This document shows, piece after piece, positions 45,589 to 53,162 of a DNA stretch of 64,000 nucleotides. The translations under genes and the position numbers were made by a program. Positions within the stretch are counted from its first letter, which is position 1. Every line of letters begins with the position of its first letter. This DNA comes from Mycobacterium fragae (lineage in GTDB: Bacteria > Actinomycetota > Actinomycetes > Mycobacteriales > Mycobacteriaceae). The stretch lies in NCBI RefSeq assembly GCF_002102185.1, contig NZ_LQOW01000026.1, forward strand, positions 310,001 to 374,000, read 5' to 3'. The notes under the pieces are model-generated. The model did no database searches and was not told where the DNA came from. It saw only the letters and a program-made list of their open reading frames with translations.

Positions 45589-45659
45589 AACCCACCTCGC
45601 CTCTTAGACGATCCCATCACTTCCGAGGTGCTGATCTGGCGAATTCAGGCAATCTCGCC

Positions 45660-46487
45660 TTAGTGGGCCCACCCCTGCGCGGTCTGGTCGTCGAAGGTGC
45701 GGTCGATGCGCTCGAACCTGCGCCGGATCGACGCCCGCGAGGCCTGGTGCGGCAGCACATAGAGCCGGTTGGCGAGGACAGCCTCGACCGTGAGGCGAGC
45801 GACGGCTTCGGCGTCGAGGACGACGTTTCCGTCCGCAGGGATTTGCTCCGACACTGCACGCGTCAACGGGACTCCATAGTCGACGCCGCGATGGCGCTCG
45901 GAGGCGGCGATGTTGGTTGCGACGAGCATCGGGCAGAGCACCGAGACGCCGATGCCGTCGGCTCTGACCTCGCGGGCCAGCGCTTCGGCGAGCGCAACGA
46001 CACCGTATTTGGCAACGGAATACGGCCCCAGGCCGACATTCGAAACCAAACCCGCGAACGAGGACGTGAACAGCATGTGCCCGTCCTCGCCCTGCTCGAG
46101 CAGCCTGGGCAAGAACGTCTCGACGCCGTGAATCGGACCCCACAGGTCCACGTCGATCACCCACCGCCAGTCGGCGTGCGTCATCTGCGTGATCGGGCCG
46201 GATACCGCGATGCCGGCATTGTTGAAGACCACGTGAACGCGGCCCAGCAGGCGGAACGCCTCATCGGCGAGGTGTGCCACCTCGTCCAGGCTGCGGACGT
46301 CGCAGACGATGCCGTGCGCGTCGAATCCCTCCGCGCGCAGGCCGCTCACGGCTTCGTCCAGGGCGGGTCCTTCGATGTCTCCCAGCACGACGCCGGCTCC
46401 GCGGCGGGCGAGCTCGCGCGCGGTGGCCAAACCGATGCCGCTCGCTCCGCCGGTGATGACCGCTCCACGCCCTTGGAAGGTATCCAT
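45660..46487 (-). CDS. SDR-family oxidoreductase
   Basis: A 275-residue SDR. ITGGASGIG, NNAG, FTSSFAG and YSVAK are intact. The C-terminal 60 residues (LANRLYVLPHQASRASIRRRFERIDRTF) are arginine-rich and lack the usual ending VDGG, as in the broad-substrate SDRs that act on long-chain aldehydes or ketones. It lies 30 bases downstream of the mycofactocin-type SDR and is probably the last gene of the P450 operon starting at 48583. The gap before the WS/DGAT start is 71 bases. Confidence 0.87.
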   Translation of the reverse strand: MDTFQGRGAVITGGASGIGLATARELARRGAGVVLGDIEGPALDEAVSGLRAEGFDAHGIVCDVRSLDEVAHLADEAFRLLGRVHVVFNNAGIAVSGPITQMTHADWRWVIDVDLWGPIHGVETFLPRLLEQGEDGHMLFTSSFAGLVSNVGLGPYSVAKYGVVALAEALAREVRADGIGVSVLCPMLVATNIAASERHRGVDYGVPLTRAVSEQIPADGNVVLDAEAVARLTVEAVLANRLYVLPHQASRASIRRRFERIDRTFDDQTAQGWAH

Positions 46488-46517
46488 GGCGCGAAGCCTA
46501 AGCCGTTGACCGCGCGG

Positions 46518-47357
46518 CTACTTCAGGCAGCCGCCTGCGTCGACGGGAAGAGTCACTCCGGTGACGTAGCGGGACTCGTCGGAGGCGAAGAACAGCACCG
46601 CGTTGCTGATGTCCTCCGGCTCCACCCACGGGATCGGCAGCGTGTGGAACATCTGGCAGATCGGAGCCATGTCGTCGGGCCCGGGGTTCTCCAGATCGGG
46701 CCGGAACATCTTGAAGGTTCCCTCGTTGTGCAGCATCGGTGTTCTCACATGGGTCGGATGCACCGAGTTGACCCGAATCATGTGCTGCCCCAACTCCACT
46801 GCGAAGGACCGCATGATTCCCACCACGCCGTGCTTGGCCGCGACATAGCTGCCGCAGTGGGGGTAGGCCTTCAGCCCGCCCACTGAGCTGGTCAGGATGA
46901 TCGAACCGCCTCGGCCACCCGCGATCATGTGTGGGACACCGGCTTTCACCGACTTCCAGACGCTCGACAGGTTTACGTCGATCATTTCCTGCCAGTCGTA
47001 TTCGGTTGTCTTGTCGAGCGTGTCGCCCCCGTTACCAATGCCGGCGTTGGCCACGATGATGTCCAACCGGCCCAACTGCTCGACGCCGCTGTCCACCGCG
47101 GCTTTGGTCGCGTCATAGTCGCGCACATCGACCTCGGCGGTGACGATTCTGCGGTTGAGACCCTTGACCAGGTCGGCGGTCTCGGCCAGATCCTCCGGCG
47201 TCGACGCCGGGATGGTGGTGTTCTGCACGATCGGTTTGCAGACGTCGACGGCGATGATGTCGGCACCTTCCTGCGCCAATCGCACCGCGTGGCTGCGGCC
47301 CTGACCACGGGCCGCGCCGGTGATGAACGCGACCTTGCCTTCGACTCGACCCGTCAT
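46518..47357 (-). CDS. Mycofactocin-coupled SDR-family dehydrogenase
   Basis: A 279-residue SDR beginning MTGRVEGKVAFITGAARGQGRSHAVRLAQEGADIIAVD. The GQGRSHAV signature and the insert around DLAETADLVKGLNRR are typical of mycofactocin-associated SDRs, which hold their nicotinamide tightly and pass electrons to the redox peptide mycofactocin. Ser, Tyr and Lys are present (LTSSVGG, SYVAAK). It is 26 bases after the P450 gene in the same operon, so it may oxidise the P450's alcohol product. Mycofactocin biosynthesis genes are not in the window. Confidence 0.9.
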   Translation of the reverse strand: MTGRVEGKVAFITGAARGQGRSHAVRLAQEGADIIAVDVCKPIVQNTTIPASTPEDLAETADLVKGLNRRIVTAEVDVRDYDATKAAVDSGVEQLGRLDIIVANAGIGNGGDTLDKTTEYDWQEMIDVNLSSVWKSVKAGVPHMIAGGRGGSIILTSSVGGLKAYPHCGSYVAAKHGVVGIMRSFAVELGQHMIRVNSVHPTHVRTPMLHNEGTFKMFRPDLENPGPDDMAPICQMFHTLPIPWVEPEDISNAVLFFASDESRYVTGVTLPVDAGGCLK

Positions 47358-47383
47358 CGTTACCTCATTTCCTTGTCAGTGAT

Positions 47384-48583
47384 TCATCCGAGCACCGCCG
47401 GCATTGCCTCCCAGCCCCGCACGGTGGACGTCGGGGACAACGTGGCGCCGGTTAGGTCGACGTCCCATTCGGGGAAGCGCTTCAAGATCTCCTCGAGGGC
47501 GATCCGGCCCTCCAGGCGGGCCAACGCAGAGCCGAGGCAGTAGTGGGTGCCGACGCTGAAGGCGAGGTGCTGGCGCGGTTCTCGGTGGATGTCGAAAACG
47601 TCTCCGTCAGGCGGGAATTGGCGGTGGTCACGGTTGGCCGCCCCGATGAGCATCATCATGACGCTGCCCTGCGGCACGGTCTGGCCGTAGTACTCGACGT
47701 CGTGGGTGACATAGCGCGCCACATGGGGAGCCGGCGACTCGAAGCGCAGCAATTCTTCGACCGCCTGGGGGATGAGGGCGGGGTTCTCGACGAGTTCCCG
47801 TCGCTGGTCGGGATGTTCGGCCAGCACCTTGCCGGCCCAGCCGATCAGCCGGGTGGTGGTCTCGTTGCCGGCGCCGGAGACCACGCTGACATAAGTGAGC
47901 AGCTCGTCACGGGTCAGTCGCCGCGTTGTGCCCTTCTCATCCTCGAACTCGACGTTCAGAAGTTCGGTCATGATGTCGTCGGAGGGATGCTCGGCGCACC
48001 AGTCGATGAATTCGGCGAAGAATTCCCCGGTCATGCCGTCGGTGCCCGCCTTCATCGGCTTGCCTGCCTCGGTGCGCAGCTGCGCGTTCGCGAAATCTCG
48101 CGCAGCTTCTTGGTAGTCCTCGGGAACCCCGAGCAGCATGCCGATAACCCGCATCGGCATCTGCGCGCCGAGGTCCGCGACGAAGTCGAAACGGCCGGTG
48201 CCGACCAGCGGATCCAAACTGCGCGCACAGAATTCGCGGATCTTCGGTTCCAGGTCGTTGACTTTGCGCGGCGTGAACATGCGGGCCAGCAACTTGCGGT
48301 GCACGTCGTGGATCGGTGGATCCTCGAAAATGAGCACGCCGGGCGGCATATCGATGTTGGCCTTGATCAGTTCGAGGATTGCGCCCCGCGCGGAACTGAA
48401 CGTTTCGTAATCGACTATCGCCCGGTCGACGTCGGCGAAGCGGCTCAACGCATAGAAGTCGTGTTGCTCGTTGTAGTACAGCGGTGCTTCTTCGCGCAGC
48501 GCTCGGAACGCGAGGTAGGGATCGGCATTGATCTCCACGTCGTACGGGTCGTAATAGACGCCCTGAGGAGCACTGACTGTCAC
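47384..48583 (-). CDS. Cytochrome P450 of the catabolic island
   Basis: A 399-residue bacterial P450. The I-helix carries SGAGNETTTR near 233-242, the K-helix is EELLRF, and the haem loop FSVGTHYCLGSALARLEGRIAL puts Cys349 as ligand. The start GTG 48583 is supported by GAGAGG nine bases upstream. ATG 48610 and an open frame to 48649 are less likely. The N-terminus VYYDPYDVEINADPYLAFRALREEAPLYYNE matches mycobacterial P450s near lipid- or steroid-degrading genes. An extended TetR-type operator lies 114-140 bases upstream and a perfect TTGACA at 48669-48664 could be its -35. Confidence 0.92.
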   Translation of the reverse strand: MTVSAPQGVYYDPYDVEINADPYLAFRALREEAPLYYNEQHDFYALSRFADVDRAIVDYETFSSARGAILELIKANIDMPPGVLIFEDPPIHDVHRKLLARMFTPRKVNDLEPKIREFCARSLDPLVGTGRFDFVADLGAQMPMRVIGMLLGVPEDYQEAARDFANAQLRTEAGKPMKAGTDGMTGEFFAEFIDWCAEHPSDDIMTELLNVEFEDEKGTTRRLTRDELLTYVSVVSGAGNETTTRLIGWAGKVLAEHPDQRRELVENPALIPQAVEELLRFESPAPHVARYVTHDVEYYGQTVPQGSVMMMLIGAANRDHRQFPPDGDVFDIHREPRQHLAFSVGTHYCLGSALARLEGRIALEEILKRFPEWDVDLTGATLSPTSTVRGWEAMPAVLG

Positions 48584-48696
48584 GGGTTTCGCCTCTCGCC
48601 GGAACCGCATAGCTGGTAGCGCTGAGCATGCGCTTAGCAACTCTGTCATCAGCCGGCTCCGGGTGTCAACGCCGGATTCGTTTTCGCTACTTAAGA

Positions 48697-48723
48697 TTCT
48701 CCGATTAAGAGAACGATGTTCTC
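48697..48723. promoter_or_regulatory. Composite operator upstream of the P450 operon
   Basis: GAGAAC-GAT-GTTCTC (48709-48723) is a perfect 15-bp palindrome apart from the centre. A further inverted half-site TTCTC lies seven bases before it (48697-48701). The layout TTCTC-N7-GAGAA-N5-TTCTC recurs at 56670-56696 with one mismatch. The site is upstream of the visible TTGACA -35 of the P450 gene (48669-48664, minus strand), so activation or looping is as possible as simple repression. The remaining gap 48584-48784 shows nothing else. Confidence 0.6.
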
Positions 48724-48784
48724 ACCGAAACCGTGCCCCGTGCGATATGCGAACATGCGGGTTGCATTCTCGCTGAGCGATAAC

Positions 48785-49516
48785 CTACTTCGCGGCGGTG
48801 CCGCCGACGAATCCCCGCGAGCAGAAGTCCCACACTTCATCGGCTGTGATGGGATGAACGGTCGCGTCATCGGGGCCGCCGCTGTACTGCGCGATGAACA
48901 TGACCGTTTGCATGGTCATGGCGGCCATTCGCCGCGGATTGACACCAGCGCGCAGTTCTCCGGCCGCACCTGCCGCCTCCATGAGTTCGGTCAGCAAAGC
49001 AATAAGCGGCGCATTAGCGACCTTGACCTCGGCCGGATGAGTGACCAGCAACCGTGGCGCAAAGTCGGTGAACAGGGGTCGTTTGGCGGTCGGATCGGGA
49101 CGCGAAGCCTCGAACAGCAACTCGATTGCCACCCTCAGCCGGTCGAGAGGGTCGGAGTGGTTGGCCGTGGCGGCGCGGATCTGGTCGGCAGACCGGCTCA
49201 ACGCGTCTTCGAACAAGGCAAGCAATAGTTCGTGCTTGCCGTCGAACTGCAGGTAGAAGCTCCGCAACGACTGCCGAGAGCGGTCGACCACCTCTTGCAC
49301 AGTGAAGTCGGTACTGCCCTTTTCAATGATGATGGCCTGGGCCGCATCGAGAAAGCGCTGAACGCGCTGCGCCGCCCGGAGTTTCGCGGTCTTGATCGAC
49401 CGCTCGACCGCGCGCTGCTTCCAGGCCGGCTCTTCGCTCGGGCTTGTCACGGGCTGCTCAGTCGGTTGCCGCGAGGGGAGAACATGATTGGACTGTACCG
49501 GAGAACGTCGTGTCAT
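48785..49516 (-). CDS. TetR-family regulator of the catabolic island
   Basis: A 243-residue TetR protein from ATG 49516. A GTG at 49537 would add seven residues and has no ribosome site. After a polar N-terminal tail of about 45 residues the helix-turn-helix reads VQRFLDAAQAIIIEKGSTDFTVQEVVDRSRQSLRSFYLQFDGKHELL. The ligand domain ends DEVWDFCSRGFVGG. A perfect palindrome lies 58 bases upstream, between this gene and the divergent acyl-CoA dehydrogenase, and the same sequence type occurs in three other operon promoters nearby. It is therefore the best candidate for master regulator of the island. The effector is unknown and could be an acyl-CoA. Confidence 0.9.
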   Translation of the reverse strand: MTRRSPVQSNHVLPSRQPTEQPVTSPSEEPAWKQRAVERSIKTAKLRAAQRVQRFLDAAQAIIIEKGSTDFTVQEVVDRSRQSLRSFYLQFDGKHELLLALFEDALSRSADQIRAATANHSDPLDRLRVAIELLFEASRPDPTAKRPLFTDFAPRLLVTHPAEVKVANAPLIALLTELMEAAGAAGELRAGVNPRRMAAMTMQTVMFIAQYSGGPDDATVHPITADEVWDFCSRGFVGGTAAK

Positions 49517-49573
49517 TGCTGGGCTAGACCCCCTCACGGGACGACGTGTCTGAGATTGTAACTTTCTCTCGAC

Positions 49574-49588
49574 GAGAATACTATTCTC
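49574..49588. promoter_or_regulatory. Operator between the TetR gene and the acyl-CoA dehydrogenase
   Basis: GAGAATACTATTCTC is a 15-bp palindrome with 7-base arms. TACTAT inside it (49579-49584) fits a -10 hexamer for the plus-strand acyl-CoA dehydrogenase with a leader of about 20 bases, so binding would block that promoter directly. An extra TTCTC half-site lies at 49564-49568. It serves the two divergent genes, and autoregulation of the TetR gene is expected. Confidence 0.7.
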
Positions 49589-49611
49589 TTACCGCTTTGC
49601 TTGGAAGCGTA

Positions 49612-50823
49612 ATGCCGATAGCGGCCCCGATCCGCCCAGGAGTACCCGTGCAGCTGGCCTTCGAAGCCGAGGTCGAGGCGTTCCGCGCCGAGTTCGTGGC
49701 ATTCCTCGACGAGCATCTGCCGGACGAGGGGCAGATGGTCGAACGCTCTCGTTCCTCGTCGCATATCCCGGCCTGGGCGCGGCGGTGGCAGCGGCTGTTG
49801 TTCGATCACGGGTGGCTGCTGCCGGGTAATCCGCCCGAGTTCGGCGGCCGCAATGCGACGGTGTTACAGCAATATGTGCACGCCGAAGAGTTGTCCATGC
49901 GGCGAATCCACCACAGTTTCAATCCACAGGGCGTCGGCATCGTCGCCGCATCGATTCTGTCCTTCGGAACCCCGGAGCAGAAGCGGCGCTGGGCGGTGCC
50001 GATTCTGCGCGCCGAGATGACCGCCTCGTTGGGAATGAGTGAACCGAGTGCCGGGTCGGATCTGGCATCGCTGCGCACGCGCGCGGTGCTTGACGGCGAT
50101 CACTTCGTGGTCGATGGGCAGAAGGTGTGGACGTCGGGCGCCCATGACGCCGACGTGATACTGACCTTCGTTCGGACCGATCCCGATGCCCCGAAACACA
50201 AGGGCATCAGCGCGTTGCTGATCCCCACCGACACGCCCGGCGTCGTGTGCCGGCCGTTCGCGTCGGCGCCCGATCGTGACGAGCTGGATTTCAACGAGGT
50301 GTTCTTCACCGACGTGCGGGTGCCCGCTGAGAATCTGGTGGGCCCGCTGAATCACGGGTGGCGAGTGGCGACCGGCTCGCTGGGACACGAACGCACCATG
50401 CTGTGGATGGGATATGCGGACAGGTTGCGTGAGCTGATCGTCGATTTCGGGCCGTCGGGCGTGCTGGAGCGGGACCAATACGCCTCGCTGATCATGGATT
50501 ACGAGGCGCTGCGCCTGCTCGGGTCGGTGGCGATCGCCCGCGCCGACCGCGGCGACGAGGACGTGCCGGGCCTGTCGGTGCTTAAGCTGCTGGGCTCGGA
50601 GGCCGTGCAGACGGCGTCCGAGCACGCGCTGAGTGCGGCGCGAGCTGGTGGGCTGCGTCACCCCGCCGTCACGGGCCCGTTCGCGCCGCTGAACCTCGAT
50701 TCCCATTACGGCAGTTGGTTCGACCGCTACTTCCGCAGCTTCGCCGCGACCATCGCGGGCGGCACATCAGAAATCCAGCGCAACATCATCGCCGAACGGA
50801 TTCTCGGCCTGCCGCGAAACTAG
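49612..50823 (+). CDS. Acyl-CoA dehydrogenase
   Basis: A 403-residue acyl-CoA dehydrogenase. Conserved blocks are MTASLGMSEPSAGSDLASLRTRA, the substrate-site strand VDGQKVWTSGAHDAD, and the C-terminal flavin/CoA segment ATIAGGTSEIQRNIIAERILGLPR. ATG 49612 was chosen because the operator and -10 lie upstream of it, and the open frame from 49546 runs through them. The gene stands alone on the plus strand and is convergent with the small dehydrogenase-like gene 17 bases away. It probably desaturates a CoA thioester in the island's pathway, perhaps of a cyclic or branched acid. Confidence 0.9.
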   Translation: MPIAAPIRPGVPVQLAFEAEVEAFRAEFVAFLDEHLPDEGQMVERSRSSSHIPAWARRWQRLLFDHGWLLPGNPPEFGGRNATVLQQYVHAEELSMRRIHHSFNPQGVGIVAASILSFGTPEQKRRWAVPILRAEMTASLGMSEPSAGSDLASLRTRAVLDGDHFVVDGQKVWTSGAHDADVILTFVRTDPDAPKHKGISALLIPTDTPGVVCRPFASAPDRDELDFNEVFFTDVRVPAENLVGPLNHGWRVATGSLGHERTMLWMGYADRLRELIVDFGPSGVLERDQYASLIMDYEALRLLGSVAIARADRGDEDVPGLSVLKLLGSEAVQTASEHALSAARAGGLRHPAVTGPFAPLNLDSHYGSWFDRYFRSFAATIAGGTSEIQRNIIAERILGLPRN

Positions 50824-50839
50824 CTTGCTAGCTTGCGGT

Positions 50840-51649
50840 TCAGAGTTGAGCCAGCCGCGGCGCAGATCCCTTGGCCCGCAACCTAGCGCCTGCCTCGCGC
50901 GTCAGTTCGCGTGTGCTGCCGAGCATTCCGTCCAAGAGCAATGCACGTTTGACGTGGCGGTGCAGCTCATGCTCGGCGGTGAAGCCGATACCGCCGAGCA
51001 CTTGCTGGCAGTGGCGGGCGGCGGTCAATGCCGCGTTCCCGGCCGCCGCCTTGGCCAGCAGGAAGCTGAGGTCGTCGGGCTCCGCGGCGGCGGCGAGCAG
51101 CACGGCCTCCGCTCCCTCGACGGCGACGAGTGTCTCGGCGAGCTTATGGCGGATCGCCTGGAACGAAGCGACGGCCCGGCCGAATTGCACACGGTCCAAA
51201 GCGTGCTGGCGCGCCAGCGCCAGCATCGCTCGGCTTGTGCCCACCAGCCACCAGCCCAGTGCGTGCCGTCCGGCGCCAAGCGGTACCGGGTCTGCCCGCG
51301 ACACCCGGTGTATCGGCAGGTCGTCGCTCAGGGCAGAAGTCGCCTCGTCGGTACGTTCCCAGACAACCCACGAACCGCCGGCGAACGGCAGCGGGACAAT
51401 GCCACCGCCGTCACGCCCCGCCGCGCGCAGCACCACATCGTTGAGCACAGGGGCATGGGCGCCGGTTTCGCCGAGCAGCCGAAACACCAACGGAATTGCG
51501 GTATCCGGCATCTCGTCGAGCATGTCGAGCCAGCCGAGATCGCTCAGCGCATCGTCGAGCTGGCGGCCCGACACGGCGGTCATGGTCTTCCGTAGGGCGT
51601 CCTCCATCAGCTGCAAGGCCTCAGTTCCAATATCCGAGCCCACGCTCAC
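50840..51649 (-). CDS. Short acyl-CoA dehydrogenase-like subunit
   Basis: A 269-residue acyl-CoA dehydrogenase homolog lacking most of the N-terminal region. It keeps the C-terminal helical domain, with ALARQHALDRVQFGRAVASFQAIRHKLAE and HCQQVLGGIGFTAEHELHRHVKRALLL. In mycobacterial steroid catabolism such short FadE proteins pair with a full-length partner in alpha2beta2 enzymes, where each subunit supplies part of the FAD and active site. The start overlaps the full-length dehydrogenase stop by four bases, making that gene the likely partner. It ends the Rieske operon. Confidence 0.87.
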   Translation of the reverse strand: MSVGSDIGTEALQLMEDALRKTMTAVSGRQLDDALSDLGWLDMLDEMPDTAIPLVFRLLGETGAHAPVLNDVVLRAAGRDGGGIVPLPFAGGSWVVWERTDEATSALSDDLPIHRVSRADPVPLGAGRHALGWWLVGTSRAMLALARQHALDRVQFGRAVASFQAIRHKLAETLVAVEGAEAVLLAAAAEPDDLSFLLAKAAAGNAALTAARHCQQVLGGIGFTAEHELHRHVKRALLLDGMLGSTRELTREAGARLRAKGSAPRLAQL

Positions 51650-52734
51650 TCCTTGCCCAAATCCAACAGCCGGCGGGCGATGATGTTGCGCTGAATCTCG
51701 GCCGTGCCGCCGTAGATCGTTGCCGCGCGCGAGTAGAGGTATTCCGACCGCCAGGGGGTGTCGTCGAGTTCCAGTGACCCGGGCAGCAGGTCGCGCACGG
51801 TGTCATAGAGCCGCTGCTCGGCGGTGGCCAGCAACACCTTGTCGATCGAGGTCTCAGGTCCCAGCCGCTCTCCGTCGGCCAACCGGTGCTGGGTCGCGCG
51901 GGACCGGCACCGCAGTGTATGCAGCGCGAGATAAGCTGCGCCAAGCTCGAATTCGTCAGGATCCTCGGCTTCTGCGATGAGGTCGTCGAATCGCGAGTAG
52001 AGGTAAGCGATCCGCTGCCAAAAACAAGTGGAGCGCTCGTAGGGCAGCAGGTCCATCGCGAGTCGCCAGCCGTCTCCCGGCTTACCGAGCATGCGGCAGG
52101 CGGGGATCACCACATCGTCGAAGTACACCTCGCAGAACTCATCCACTCCGTGCATGGTGCGGAGCGGCCGGATGGTGATGCCCGGCGTGTCCAGGTCGAC
52201 GAAGAACGCCGTGATTCCGTCATATCCCGGCGCGGTGCGGGTGAGCAGGACGCAGCGCGTCGAGTACTGCGCGTAGCTGGTCCACACCTTCTGCCCGTTG
52301 ACGATCCAATTGTCGCCGTCGGGGGCGGCGCGGGTGGTCAGCGACGCCAGGTCGCTTCCCGAGCCCGGTTCGGAGAAGCCCTGGCACCATTGCTCGCGAC
52401 CGGAGAGCAGCCGTGGCACCATTTCGGCTGCGAGTTCCGTTGGCGCGTAATCAATCATGGTGGGCGCGAGTACCTCGACCATCGAGTAGGGCCCGGGTTC
52501 GGCCAGCCGGCGTCCGACCACCTCCTCACCGACGATCGCCCGAAGTATCGCCGGCCCACCCAGGCCGCCGACCTCCGTAGGCCAGCCGTACCGCATCCAC
52601 CCGGCTTCATAGAGCGCGCTGTGCAGGCGGGCGAGTTGGCGTATGTGGCCTTCCAGCGAATGGTCAGGTCCGGGGGTCAGATCATGCTCGTCGAGCCAGG
52701 CTCGCAGGTCCGCGCGGAACTGCTCGAGCTTCAC
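51646..52734 (-). CDS. Acyl-CoA dehydrogenase, probable partner of the short subunit
   Basis: A 362-residue acyl-CoA dehydrogenase. It shows WCQGFSEPGSGSDLASLTTRA, VNGQKVWTSYAQYSTRCVLL, a DEFCEVYFDDVVIP loop, and the ending ATIYGGTAEIQRNIIARRLLDLG. GTG 52734 overlaps the upstream stop (GTGA), so the 30-codon extension is shadow. It overlaps the short subunit gene by four bases, which is the arrangement of heterotetrameric FadE pairs such as ChsE-type enzymes acting on bulky substrates. The tight Rieske operon supports a ring- or side-chain-containing acyl-CoA. Confidence 0.88.
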   Translation of the reverse strand: MKLEQFRADLRAWLDEHDLTPGPDHSLEGHIRQLARLHSALYEAGWMRYGWPTEVGGLGGPAILRAIVGEEVVGRRLAEPGPYSMVEVLAPTMIDYAPTELAAEMVPRLLSGREQWCQGFSEPGSGSDLASLTTRAAPDGDNWIVNGQKVWTSYAQYSTRCVLLTRTAPGYDGITAFFVDLDTPGITIRPLRTMHGVDEFCEVYFDDVVIPACRMLGKPGDGWRLAMDLLPYERSTCFWQRIAYLYSRFDDLIAEAEDPDEFELGAAYLALHTLRCRSRATQHRLADGERLGPETSIDKVLLATAEQRLYDTVRDLLPGSLELDDTPWRSEYLYSRAATIYGGTAEIQRNIIARRLLDLGKE

Positions 52735-53162
52735 GGCGCTGGACGGCCTATGGCGTGCGGGCGCCCAGAGTCGTGCACCCCGCTGCGGCGAATGAACGTC
52801 ATGGCACGGGTTTTCAGCCGCCACCCGTCCGCTGTGCGGGAATAGGTGTCGCGGTAGTAGCCGATCCGCATGTCATGGGTGGCGTGGTCGATGAAGCACA
52901 ACGGTTGGGTTCCGCTGGCCGAGTCGCCGTCCAACTCCACGACCGCTGTACCGGTGAGAAACAACCCTTTCGGGGCGGCGGCCACCAAGTCCGGGAATCT
53001 GTCAAGGGTGTAAGTGTCGCCGAATGCGCTGTAAGTGCCGTCCGGGGTGAAGACCTTGATCAGTCCGTCGATGTCTTCCTGGGTGATCGTCACCGCATAG
53101 CGGGCCAATAGCTGCTGGATCTCGACGAGGTCGTCAGTTCTTGTCGGCCGAGTTGTTGACAT
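52731..53162 (-). CDS. SnoaL/NTF2-like protein
   Basis: A 143-residue protein of the NTF2/SnoaL fold. IQQLLARYAVTITQEDIDGLIKVFTPDGTY is the usual N-terminal helix pair, followed by a curved sheet with GYYRDTYSRTADGWRLKTRAMTF. Such proteins can be isomerases, dehydratases, small hydroxylase partners or ligand-binding proteins. AAAGGAGGTC lies inside the upstream amidohydrolase coding region and places the ATG firmly at 53162, with a 29-base overlap. The catalytic role in the operon is open. Confidence 0.85.
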   Translation of the reverse strand: MSTTRPTRTDDLVEIQQLLARYAVTITQEDIDGLIKVFTPDGTYSAFGDTYTLDRFPDLVAAAPKGLFLTGTAVVELDGDSASGTQPLCFIDHATHDMRIGYYRDTYSRTADGWRLKTRAMTFIRRSGVHDSGRPHAIGRPAP

